From Candidatus Gastranaerophilales bacterium (GTDB taxonomy: Bacteria > Cyanobacteriota > Vampirovibrionia > Gastranaerophilales > Gastranaerophilaceae), in NCBI GenBank assembly GCA_944323595.1, contig CALUTF010000004.1, positions 1-64,000 on the forward strand: a DNA stretch of 64,000 nt, read 5' to 3'. This document shows, piece after piece, positions 38,356 to 47,059 of this stretch (position 1 is the stretch's first letter; each line of letters begins with the position of its first letter). The notes below the pieces were generated by a model. It was given only the letters and a program-made list of their open reading frames with translations. It searched no databases and was not told the origin of the DNA. The position numbers and the translations under genes are program-made.

Positions 38356-39138
38356 ATGAATAAGAAAACTTATGTACAAGAATCTTTAAGAAACGGGCGC
38401 ATAATGCGCTGGACAATGATGCCCTTAAAGGTTTATGTTGCACCTATGAAGTTTTATTCAAAACAGGGGGAGGATTACAAATACAGAGGGCTGGTTAAGC
38501 GTGCTCTTGATGAGTGGCAGGCTGCAACAAAGGGCAGAGTGTCTTTTACTCTGGTCGGGACTCTTCTTGAATCAAATATTAATGTAGATTGGAAACGTGT
38601 TGAGAGAAAAGCTCTCGGTCATTGTTATTTTCAGTTTGATGCAGCGCAGCGTCTTTACAGTGCAGAAGTTTCTATCGGGTTGACAGACGGAATTATTCAC
38701 AGTGATTACATGGACGAGGGAGAGGTTTACCACACTATATTGCATGAAATCGGACATGCAATCGGTTTGGGGCACAGTCCTTATAAATCAGATATTATGT
38801 ACACCCCGCACCAGAAAGGTGTAAACAGGGTTTCAGAGGGCGACGTTTTGACTGTGAACTGGTTATACAAACTACCGCAGGGTGCGAAAGTTTCAGAAGT
38901 TGCTTCGCAGCTGGGTGTTGGCGGTTATGATATTGACGATATCATAACAAAATATATGAATAAAGCTTCAGGTAAATCGCAGGATTCGCAGCCCGAACAC
39001 AAAAAAATTGTTAAGCGCAGAGATTTATTGGAAGAACAGGAAAAAATTGCACTTTTGCGTAAATACCATTTAACCCTCCAGAGTGTTAGTATGTCCGAGG
39101 AGCTTAAAAAATTTTTTCAAAAGCCGCAGGATAAGTAA
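38356..39138 (+). CDS. Matrixin-like zinc metallopeptidase
   Basis: The 260-residue protein has the metzincin zinc motif HEIGHAIGLGH (His130, Glu131, His134, His140) and the Met-turn at Met148 (SDIMYTP), so it belongs near peptidase family M10. The N-terminal part has DEWQAATKGRVSFTLV, usual for matrixin-like bacterial proteins. There is no signal peptide, which is odd for this group; the C-terminal 70 residues are a charged helical tail. I start at 38356. The codon has no ribosome site, and a tacaat hexamer at 38344-38349 would put +1 on the ATG. Substrate unknown. Confidence 0.85.
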   Translation: MNKKTYVQESLRNGRIMRWTMMPLKVYVAPMKFYSKQGEDYKYRGLVKRALDEWQAATKGRVSFTLVGTLLESNINVDWKRVERKALGHCYFQFDAAQRLYSAEVSIGLTDGIIHSDYMDEGEVYHTILHEIGHAIGLGHSPYKSDIMYTPHQKGVNRVSEGDVLTVNWLYKLPQGAKVSEVASQLGVGGYDIDDIITKYMNKASGKSQDSQPEHKKIVKRRDLLEEQEKIALLRKYHLTLQSVSMSEELKKFFQKPQDK

Positions 39139-39162
39139 TTTCCTGTAAGTAAAAATACTGAA

Positions 39163-39192
39163 TTGACGTAATGGGTGCTGAATTAGTATAAT
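39163..39192 (+). promoter_or_regulatory. Promoter upstream of the frame-disrupted gene
   Basis: ttgacg (39163-39168) and tataat (39187-39192) with an 18-base spacer; predicted start near 39199, about 93 bases before the ATG at 39292. Confidence 0.65.
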
Positions 39193-39291
39193 TAATATAA
39201 TGTTGCCTGGCAATTAATGGTTTACACTTGTAAATGGTATTACTGAAAATACCTGAAATAATTATGAAAAGAAAGGATACAAAAGTCAAAA

Positions 39292-40018
39292 ATGCAAAAT
39301 AATTTTAATCTCCAAAAAGAAATTAAAGATAAAACAACTGAAAAATTTCATACTTTAAAAAAGGATGATACTAAGTATTTTATTGCAGAAGACAAATTAG
39401 GAAATAAGAAATTTTATTTAGGCAAAAAACACCATCGATCAAGGCACTCCTTCTCGAGAAGAAGGTACTAGCTCCGATGGTGTCAAAACTTTCAATGAAA
39501 GTTTTGATATTATTATACCAAATCAGATAGAAAATAGCAATCCTGTTGCGGTTTCTGCAACTCAATTAATCCCATTAACTTCGTCTATTCAAGCAGGAGT
39601 AAAGCAGCCATTAAAAATAAATATAGAAGAAAATGTAGATGCATCCGGTCATCATATTTTCACACCAACGGAAATAGGAGAGATGACACCGGAAGAATTT
39701 GAGAAAAATTTACCGGTGATTGAACAACAGCTAAGGGACGGTTTGATAAAACAATCAGCCCCTAAAATAGATTATACAGGCTATGTAAATCCGGTTAGCG
39801 GCGATGGTAAAATATATTCAAGAGACGAAATAGCAAAATTAACAACGGATGAATATATCAAGCTAGAGCCTGAAATAATTTCTCAACTGAATACAATAGG
39901 AATTCCAACCGAAAAAGAACTTGAAAAATATACGGCTGCCGGAGATTTGATATATGTTCACCCGTATACAAGAAGTGACGGCACAAAGGTCAGAGGGTAT
40001 TACAGAGCTGCAAGATAA
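39292..40018 (+). pseudogene. Hypothetical gene interrupted by a frame change at an A6 run (pseudogene or recoded gene)
   Basis: From the ATG at 39292 the frame reads MQNNFNLQKEIKDKTTEK to KKFYLGKK and stops about 48 bases later. In another frame the protein continues at once as NTIDQGTPSREEGTSSDGVK and runs to 40018. That second frame has a stop directly before the A6 run (39424-39429), so the junction must lie there; loss of one A, or a -2 slip, joins them into about 241 residues. Two hairpins follow directly (39429-39483, 39484-39506). The C-terminus, YVHPYTRSDGTKVRGYYR, resembles a short motif seen in phage and surface proteins. Function unknown. Confidence 0.7.
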
Positions 40019-40027
40019 GAATTCTGT

Positions 40028-40057
40028 AAAAAAGGCGTCATTATTTGACGCCTTTTC
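40028..40057. terminator. Bidirectional intrinsic terminator
   Basis: aaaaaaggcgtca, a five-base loop, then tgacgcctttt. It separates the plus-strand frame-disrupted gene from the convergent MFS gene. Confidence 0.88.
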
Positions 40058-40059
40058 TA

Positions 40060-41451
40060 TTAGATTTTATTATTTTTGTAAGCGTGGAATGCAAGTGTAA
40101 AACACGTTAGTCCGAACAGTACACCAACCAGCATAGTGTTATGGTATGCATTCAAAAATGCAGAAGTGTATTCAAGTCCTTCTTTTAAATAGTCGCTCCG
40201 GAAACTGTCAAATATACTGATGGTTAATGCTACCCCGAGAATATTTCCCATATTTCGGGAAAGGGCAAGAATTCCGCTTGCTATTCCAAGTTCTGATTTT
40301 TTTACGCTGGTAATAATTGCAGTATTGGACGGTGATTGAAATAATCCGTTTCCTATCCCCATAATTCCTGAGGCAACTATGATTTCCCATGCAGGTGTTG
40401 TTTCATTGAAAGTTGTGAAAATTATAAGTGCAATAATATATACAAGCGGTCCTGCCATTGTTAAAATTCTGCTTCCGTGTTTACCTGCCCAGTTACCGCT
40501 AAATGGGGCTGTGATAGATAACGTTACGGAATATGGCAATACCAGCAAGCCGGTGATTAACGGATTGTATTTTAAAATTTCCTGCAGGAAAAAAGGAAGC
40601 AGGATTGAGTTTGTAAACATTGCCATATATGAAGTCATTACTGCAAGATTACCTAACGTGAAAGTTTTGATTTTGAAGATTTCAAAGTTAATCATCGGGT
40701 ATTTAATTTTGTGGTCTCTTATGTAAAATAATGCGCCGAAAATTGCCGTGAGCAGTCCCAGAATAGTTATTTTTAAAGATGTCCAACCCCATTGATGCCC
40801 CTCGGATATTGCAAGCAGCAGAGCAAAGATACTTATAGTAAAGTATAGAAATCCGGGGTAATCAAATTTGAAATTTTTTCTGTGTTCACAATGAGATGGC
40901 AGCATTCTGTATGCATAAATGGCGCCAATAATTGCAATCGGTATACAGGGCACAAATATTGCACGCCAGTCGTATGTATTTATTAAAAATCCGCCGAGTG
41001 CCGGTCCGCTCATCCCTCCTATTGCAATTATACATCCGTTAAGCCCGAGAGCTTTGCCGCGTCTTGCGTTTCTAAAAATAGATGCAATAACGGCAGACGC
41101 ATTTGATATCATAATTGAAGCCCCGAGCGCCTCTATACATCTGTATAAAATAAGCTGCCAGAACGTCATGGCTGTTGTGTTTAATATCGCGCCGAGCGCA
41201 AATAACAAAAATCCGCCTGCATACATCTTGTTTTTTGGAAAAATATCCCCCAGTTTCCCAAAAAACGGAAGAAATACCGTAAGTACAAGCATATATGCAA
41301 TTACTACCCACTGGATTTGTGAGATAGTAACATCAAACGCCCTCGACATTTCATAAAGTCCGAGGTTCACTGTTGTTGAATCCAGCATCCCTAAAAAATT
41401 GCCGATTGCAACTATTATGAACATTGTCCATTTAAGTGATTTTGTTTTCAT
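40060..41451 (-). CDS. MFS transporter, DHA2 (drug:H+ antiporter) family
   Basis: A 463-residue polytopic protein with about 14 hydrophobic helices. The first helix carries LDSTTVNLGL, the DHA2 family motif. GKLGDIFPKNKMY is the loop 2-3 motif, and GPALGGFLINTYDWRAIF is the antiporter motif C region. Members export drugs, dyes or metabolites using the proton gradient. Its ATG is only two bases from the glmU stop, so the two genes are co-transcribed. The link between UDP-GlcNAc synthesis and this exporter is not known. Confidence 0.9.
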   Translation of the reverse strand: MKTKSLKWTMFIIVAIGNFLGMLDSTTVNLGLYEMSRAFDVTISQIQWVVIAYMLVLTVFLPFFGKLGDIFPKNKMYAGGFLLFALGAILNTTAMTFWQLILYRCIEALGASIMISNASAVIASIFRNARRGKALGLNGCIIAIGGMSGPALGGFLINTYDWRAIFVPCIPIAIIGAIYAYRMLPSHCEHRKNFKFDYPGFLYFTISIFALLLAISEGHQWGWTSLKITILGLLTAIFGALFYIRDHKIKYPMINFEIFKIKTFTLGNLAVMTSYMAMFTNSILLPFFLQEILKYNPLITGLLVLPYSVTLSITAPFSGNWAGKHGSRILTMAGPLVYIIALIIFTTFNETTPAWEIIVASGIMGIGNGLFQSPSNTAIITSVKKSELGIASGILALSRNMGNILGVALTISIFDSFRSDYLKEGLEYTSAFLNAYHNTMLVGVLFGLTCFTLAFHAYKNNKI

Positions 41452-41453
41452 TT

Positions 41454-42731
41454 TTAATTATTTAAATTTTTCACCCAGTCTTTAATGACTCTCAGCGGCG
41501 AGCGTGTCAGGGCAAGTGAATTTTTTTCTACATTTTTTGTAATAACACTTCCCGCGCCTACGTTTACCCATTCCTGCAATTCAACAGGTGCGACAAGTAC
41601 GGCATTTGAGCCGATTTTTACATTGTCATGAAGAATTGTTTTACTTTTGACTTTTGTAATAGGATTATAATTTGCCGTGATTGTGCCGGCTCCTATATTA
41701 ACGTGTTCTCCGATTTCACTATCGCCGATGTAACTCAAATGTCCTGCATTTGTATTGGAATTTATTTTAGATTTTTTTACTTCTACAAAGTTTCCGATTT
41801 TAACATTGTCAGCCACTTCTACCCCGCCTCTGAAGTGTGCAAACGGGCCGATTTTACAATTTTCTCCGATTTTATTTTTACCTTCCAAATACGTTGACGG
41901 GTATATAATAGTGTCTTTTCCTATTTCTGTATCTTCGCTTATCCATGTAGAATCAGGGTCAACTATAGTGACGCCGTTTTCCATTAACTCAACGAGTTTT
42001 CTTTTATTCATAATTTTTGTAGCTTCTGCAAGATGGAGGCGTGAATTTATACCGAAAATTTCTTCGTTATTTTTCAATGTGTATGCATTTACCGAAAGTT
42101 TATTTTTCTTACCCCATTCAATTATATCCGTAAGGTAATATTCGCCCTGCGCATTATTGCTGGTAAGTTGATTAAATGCAGGTGAAATTTTTGCCCAGTC
42201 AAGACAGTATATTCCGGCATTAATTTCTTTTACTGCTTTTTGTTCCGGCGTTGCATCTTTTTCTTCCACTATACATTTTAAAGAATCGTCTTTTTCTCTT
42301 ATGATTCTTCCGTAATTTGTCGGATTGTCAAAGATTGCACTCATTACGGTCAAATCTGATTTTTGCATTTTGTGGAATTCAATAAATTCTTTCAGTGTTT
42401 TTTCTGTGATAAGCGGGGTATCTCCGCATAGTATTAATACCAAACCTTTGTAATCTTTCAAAAACGGGCAGGCTTTTGATACGGCATCACCTGTTCCAAG
42501 CTGCGGAGATTGTAAAACAGCTTTTGCATTTTTATAATTTTCGCCCAAAAATTTTTCAACTTCTTCTGCATGATGACCGACGATTACAAAAGATTCATCA
42601 GCAATATTTTTTACATTATCAAGTACGTACCCGAGTAATGTTTTGTCCATAATTTTGTGCAAAACTTTCGGAGTGTTTGACTTCATGCGTGTTCCCTTGC
42701 CTGCTGCAAGAATTATTGATTTTATATCCAT
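41454..42731 (-). CDS. glmU: Bifunctional UDP-N-acetylglucosamine pyrophosphorylase / glucosamine-1-phosphate acetyltransferase
   Basis: GlmU makes UDP-GlcNAc, the precursor of peptidoglycan and lipopolysaccharide. The uridyltransferase domain starts with LAAGKGTRMKSNTPKVLHK. The acetyltransferase domain is a left-handed beta-helix of hexapeptide repeats with AGHLSYIGDSEIGEHVNIG and GAGTITANYN. The length, 425 residues, is at the short end of the family. Start chosen at 42731; the longer frame adds 17 unrelated residues. A weak gagaga site is upstream. It heads a two-gene operon with the MFS exporter. Confidence 0.96.
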   Translation of the reverse strand: MDIKSIILAAGKGTRMKSNTPKVLHKIMDKTLLGYVLDNVKNIADESFVIVGHHAEEVEKFLGENYKNAKAVLQSPQLGTGDAVSKACPFLKDYKGLVLILCGDTPLITEKTLKEFIEFHKMQKSDLTVMSAIFDNPTNYGRIIREKDDSLKCIVEEKDATPEQKAVKEINAGIYCLDWAKISPAFNQLTSNNAQGEYYLTDIIEWGKKNKLSVNAYTLKNNEEIFGINSRLHLAEATKIMNKRKLVELMENGVTIVDPDSTWISEDTEIGKDTIIYPSTYLEGKNKIGENCKIGPFAHFRGGVEVADNVKIGNFVEVKKSKINSNTNAGHLSYIGDSEIGEHVNIGAGTITANYNPITKVKSKTILHDNVKIGSNAVLVAPVELQEWVNVGAGSVITKNVEKNSLALTRSPLRVIKDWVKNLNN

Positions 42732-42899
42732 TCTATTCTCTCTTTCACTGATACTAAAACTTTCAACCTGATTATATAACAAACATTATTAACTGACGAC
42801 AGGTTTTTTGTAAATATTTATACATAAAGAATTGATTTTTTTTTATGTCGGTCATATTATGAACGAACGAGTGTATAGATTACAATATTGGATGATGTT

Positions 42900-43772
42900 A
42901 TGGCGTTAAATTTTCAGGAATTAGTATTTAATTTATCAAAGTTCTGGTCAGATTACGGATGTATAATTCAACAGCCGTATGATATAGAAAAAGGTGCTTC
43001 TACAATGAACCCTGCAACTTTTTTAAGAGCGCTGGGACCTGAACCCTGGAATACTGCAATGATTGAACCTTGCAGAAGACCTACCGATGCACGTTACGGA
43101 GAAAACCCTAACAGGCTCGGACATTATTTCCAATTTCAGGTTATCCTGAAACCATCTCCAAATAATGCGCAGGAACTTTATTTGAAAAGTTTGGAAGCTA
43201 TGGGGATTGACCTTAAAGAACATGATGTAAGATTTGTGGAAGATAACTGGGAATCTCCGACTCTCGGTGCTGCAGGTGTAGGCTGGGAAGTTTGGCTTGA
43301 CGGTATGGAAATTACACAGTTTACATACTTCCAGCAAGTCGGCGGTCTTGAGGTTAAGCCTGTTGCTCTTGAATTAACTTACGGGTTAGAGAGAATTGCA
43401 ATGTATCTTCAAAATAAAGAATCCGTATACGATATTATGTGGAATGATACACTCAAATACGGTGATATTTATTTACAAAACGAAATTGAACAATCTAAAT
43501 ATAACTTTGAAGTCAGTGATGCCAAATCTCTGTTCACTATGTTTGACCTCTATCAAAAAGAAGTTGATAATTGTGTTAATGCAAAACTTGTTTTGCCTGC
43601 ATACGATTATGTTTTGAAATGTTCTCATACATTCAATCTTCTTGATGCAAGAGGGGTAATCAGTAAGGATGAAAGAATTAATTTCATCAACAGGGTCAGA
43701 ACAATGGCATCAGCTGTTGCTAAATTGTATGTAGCTCAAAGAGAAGAATTAGGTTTTCCTCTTTGTAAATAA
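42900..43772 (+). CDS. glyQ: Glycyl-tRNA synthetase alpha subunit
   Basis: GlyQ is the catalytic aminoacylation subunit of the heterotetrameric (alpha2beta2) glycyl-tRNA synthetase. The 290-residue protein starts [20 protein letters not shown] and contains [39 protein letters not shown] and the class II motif 3 region [14 protein letters not shown]. The ATG at 42900 has a weak ggatga site; an in-frame TTG lies 12 bases upstream. The beta subunit gene glyS is not adjacent, as in many cyanobacteria. An amino-acid permease follows after 14 bp. Confidence 0.96.
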   Translation: MALNFQELVFNLSKFWSDYGCIIQQPYDIEKGASTMNPATFLRALGPEPWNTAMIEPCRRPTDARYGENPNRLGHYFQFQVILKPSPNNAQELYLKSLEAMGIDLKEHDVRFVEDNWESPTLGAAGVGWEVWLDGMEITQFTYFQQVGGLEVKPVALELTYGLERIAMYLQNKESVYDIMWNDTLKYGDIYLQNEIEQSKYNFEVSDAKSLFTMFDLYQKEVDNCVNAKLVLPAYDYVLKCSHTFNLLDARGVISKDERINFINRVRTMASAVAKLYVAQREELGFPLCK

Positions 43773-43786
43773 TATAAGGAATATAA

Positions 43787-45379
43787 ATGGCAGTAAAATT
43801 TAACAGAGCAACGCTCTCAAGAAATTTTTTGAAAAAAATTACCAAAATCAAAGCCCCTGATGATATGCTGGCAGAGGCTAAGACTGCAGGATTAGAAAAG
43901 ACACTTGGCGCTTGGGATTTAATTATTCTCGGCGTTGGTGCGATTATAGGTTCCGGAATTTTTGCGGTTGTAGGGATTGCAGCTGCTGGAGCATCCGGTC
44001 AGGTTGGTGCAGGTCCTGCCTTGATGATATCAATGATTATTGCAGCAATTGCATGCGTATTTTCAGCACTTTGCTATACAGAATTTGCTACAATGATACC
44101 TGTTGCAGGCGGTGCATATATTTATACGTTTGCAACGCTCGGCGAATTTGCGGCATGGATGGTCGGCTGGGTATTGATGCTTGAATATGCTGTCGGATTT
44201 ATTGCTGTTGCGTGTGCATGGTCAAATCATTTTGTTCAATTTATGAGCGGTTTTTCAAATATCTTACCGTCCTGGATTGCAAATCCTCCTCTGTGGCTGG
44301 TAAATGATGCCGGCTCTGCTATGAAAATAGCGCAGGATAGCGGACTTAATCCACATGACGTTATTCCGTCAATTTTCGGTATTCCGCTTTGTATAAATGT
44401 TCCTGCGATTGTTATGGTTTTATTGAGTACAATGATTCTTGTCAGAGGAACAAAAGATTCTACAAAAATGGCAGGCGTTATGGTGTTTATAAAACTTGCC
44501 GTAATCGCATTATTTATACTTGTTGGTGCTTTTTATGTGAAACCGGAAAACTGGACTCCTTTTGCTCCGAACGGATTTGAGGGAGTTTTTGCCGGCGCAT
44601 TTTTAATATTTTTTGCATACATCGGGTTTGATGCTATAGCGACAGCTGCGGAAGAATGTAAAAATCCACAGAAAGATTTGCCTATAGGTATTATCGGTTC
44701 ACTCATAGTAACAACAGTTGTTTATGTACTGGTTGCTCTTGTGCTTACCGGTATGCAGGATACAAGCGGAAGTGTTCCGTCTGCATTTCTTGCGGCACCG
44801 ATGGCTTATTGTATGAAAATGGTTAACCATAACTGGGCTGCAGGTTTGATTTCGTTAGGTTCGCTTGCAGGATTGACATCAGTTCTTATTGTTATGGAAA
44901 TGGCCGCAACAAGAATTCTTTTTGCAATGAGCAGAGATCATTTTATCTCAAAAAGATTCCAAAAATTACACCCGAAATTCCATACTCCGCATGTTCTTAC
45001 ATGGACTGTAGGATTACTTTCAGTGCTCGGGATTTTGACTCTTGATTTGAATGTTGCGGCTGAACTTTGTAACTTTGGAACATTTACTTCATTTATAGTT
45101 GTTTGTATTGCTGTTTTAATTTTGAGAAAAACAGAACCATACAGACCAAGACCTTTTAAAGTTCCATTTTCACCATGGCTTCCTGCAATGGGTATTATTT
45201 GCTGCGGCGGATTGATGGTTTATAAGATGCAATCAATCTCAAGCTCTGCGGTACTTTTCCCGTTATGGCTCGGTGTTGGAGCTTTGATTTACCTCTATTA
45301 TGGATTTTCAAGAAACAGAATTAACGAAAATGAAATCCATAAAAAAATTGTACGTGAAAAACAGGAATTAGTTAAATAA
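43787..45379 (+). CDS. APC-superfamily amino acid permease (first of tandem pair)
   Basis: A 530-residue transporter with about 12 to 14 helices. The first helix has the GVGAIIGSGIFAVVG motif that binds the amino-acid carboxylate in APC transporters, and IGFDAIATAAEECKNPQKDLP is the helix 6-7 motif of the cationic amino acid transporter (CAT/YfnA) group. RPRPFKVPFSPWLPAMG near the end is also typical. The stop codon and the ATG of the next gene are adjacent. The two proteins are clearly related, so they arose by tandem duplication. Exact substrate cannot be told. Confidence 0.93.
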   Translation: MAVKFNRATLSRNFLKKITKIKAPDDMLAEAKTAGLEKTLGAWDLIILGVGAIIGSGIFAVVGIAAAGASGQVGAGPALMISMIIAAIACVFSALCYTEFATMIPVAGGAYIYTFATLGEFAAWMVGWVLMLEYAVGFIAVACAWSNHFVQFMSGFSNILPSWIANPPLWLVNDAGSAMKIAQDSGLNPHDVIPSIFGIPLCINVPAIVMVLLSTMILVRGTKDSTKMAGVMVFIKLAVIALFILVGAFYVKPENWTPFAPNGFEGVFAGAFLIFFAYIGFDAIATAAEECKNPQKDLPIGIIGSLIVTTVVYVLVALVLTGMQDTSGSVPSAFLAAPMAYCMKMVNHNWAAGLISLGSLAGLTSVLIVMEMAATRILFAMSRDHFISKRFQKLHPKFHTPHVLTWTVGLLSVLGILTLDLNVAAELCNFGTFTSFIVVCIAVLILRKTEPYRPRPFKVPFSPWLPAMGIICCGGLMVYKMQSISSSAVLFPLWLGVGALIYLYYGFSRNRINENEIHKKIVREKQELVK

Positions 45380-46936
45380 ATGAATATAAAAACAGTTTTG
45401 GCTAATGCACTTAGCAAAAGAAGCCCCGATGAATTAATTGCCACCAGCAAAAAATCAGAGTTAAAGAAAACTTTGAATGTTTTTGATTTGATTGTAATCG
45501 GTATCGGTGCAGTTGTAGGAACAGGAATTTTTACGATTATAGGAACGGCAATTCAAGGCGGTCCTGAGGGTGTTGGTGCCGGTTCTGCGATTATTATTTC
45601 AATGGTGCTTGCAGCAATCGCGTGCGTATTTTCAGCACTTTGTTACAGCGAAATTGCCGCGATGATTCCGGTTGCAGGAAGCGCATATACCTATACTTAC
45701 GCTACTATGGGCGAATTTATGGCGTGGATGGTCGGCTGGATTTTGATGCTGGAGTATGCCATCGGAAATATTACAGTTGCAAGTGCGTGGACAGGATATT
45801 TTGTCCAATTTTTGAAAGGTTTTAAAGCTGTACTTCCTGATTTTGTTGTGAATTTTCCGATGTGGCTCAGAAATGATTACAGATTTATGTTTGCTTATTG
45901 TGATAAATTCGGGCTGGATCCGCATACGCAGATGCCGTATTTGTTTGATAAAATCCCTGTTGCAATAAATCTTCCGGCTATTGCTATTGTACTTGTGCTG
46001 ACTGTGCTTCTTATCAGGGGCATCAAAGAGTCTACTCGTGTTGCAAGTATTATGGTCGGCGTAAATATGTTTATGATAATTTCTTTTATCATCGTAGGTG
46101 CTTTTTATGTTAAGCCTGAAAATTGGACCCCTTTTGCACCCGGCGGTTTTGAGGGTATTTTTATGGGGGCGTTTTTAATTTTCTTCGCTTACATAGGTTT
46201 TGATGCAATTTCTACGACAGCTGAAGAAACGGAAAATCCTCAAAGAGACTTGCCGATTGCTATTTTAGGAACGCTTATTATATGTACAATTTTGTATGTT
46301 TGCGTTGCGCTTGTTTTAACCGGTAATGTACCTCTCGGACAAATTGATATTCAAGCTCCAATTGCTCATGCTATGCGTGCTATTGGTATTAACTGGTTTG
46401 CAGGTTTAATTTCTGTTGGTGCTTTGTGTGCCTTAACTTCAGTGCTTTTAATTTATCAGCTGGGCACTACAAGAATTTTATACGCAATGAGCCGTGATAA
46501 ATTTTTGCCGAAGTCTTTGCGTTTGATACATAAAAAATACAGAACGCCTCACGTTTTGACATGGATTTCAGGTATTGTTGTAATTGTATGTGCTTTATTT
46601 ATGGATTTGAATATTTCGGCTGAACTTTGCAACTTCGGAACATTCACTTCATTTATAATTATTTGCATAGCGGTTTTGATTTTAAGAAAAACCGATCCGG
46701 AAAGACCAAGACCTTTCAAAGTTCCGCTTTGTCCGCTGTTCCCTGTACTTGGAATTTTAACCTGCGGGGGATTGATGATTTATTCAATGAAATTTTTAAA
46801 AACTTCATCTTTATACTTTCCGCTCTGGCTTGCAATGGGAGTTGCTATTTATGTTATCTACGGGTATAAACAAAAACGGGTAGAAGAACAAACACGTAAA
46901 AAAAGACAGCCTAAAAAGGTTAAAGTGCAGCTGTGA
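45380..46936 (+). CDS. APC-superfamily amino acid permease (second of tandem pair)
   Basis: A 518-residue paralog of the preceding permease, sharing GIGAVVGTGIFTIIGTA, AYIGFDAISTTAEETENPQRD and the RPRPFKVPL C-terminal segment. It begins directly at the base after the previous stop, so translation is coupled. Differences cluster in the loop after helix 4 and in helix 8, which might change substrate. A Lys/Arg-rich cytoplasmic tail ends the protein. A cationic or branched-chain amino acid substrate is possible; none is shown. Confidence 0.93.
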   Translation: MNIKTVLANALSKRSPDELIATSKKSELKKTLNVFDLIVIGIGAVVGTGIFTIIGTAIQGGPEGVGAGSAIIISMVLAAIACVFSALCYSEIAAMIPVAGSAYTYTYATMGEFMAWMVGWILMLEYAIGNITVASAWTGYFVQFLKGFKAVLPDFVVNFPMWLRNDYRFMFAYCDKFGLDPHTQMPYLFDKIPVAINLPAIAIVLVLTVLLIRGIKESTRVASIMVGVNMFMIISFIIVGAFYVKPENWTPFAPGGFEGIFMGAFLIFFAYIGFDAISTTAEETENPQRDLPIAILGTLIICTILYVCVALVLTGNVPLGQIDIQAPIAHAMRAIGINWFAGLISVGALCALTSVLLIYQLGTTRILYAMSRDKFLPKSLRLIHKKYRTPHVLTWISGIVVIVCALFMDLNISAELCNFGTFTSFIIICIAVLILRKTDPERPRPFKVPLCPLFPVLGILTCGGLMIYSMKFLKTSSLYFPLWLAMGVAIYVIYGYKQKRVEEQTRKKRQPKKVKVQL

Positions 46937-46971
46937 TAGTAAATAATTATTAAAATCTTTCTTCTATTTAC

Positions 46972-46999
46972 TTGAAATCACCCGTTCAGCGGATACAAT
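46972..46999 (+). promoter_or_regulatory. Promoter of pgi
   Basis: ttgaaa (46972-46977) and tacaat (46994-46999) with a 16-base spacer, about 55 bases before the predicted leader's ATG. Confidence 0.6.
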
Positions 47000-47059
47000 A
47001 AGAGTATAAATTACGTTTACTTTTAAATAAATTAGAGAGAAAATCTTAGAGGGGTAAAA

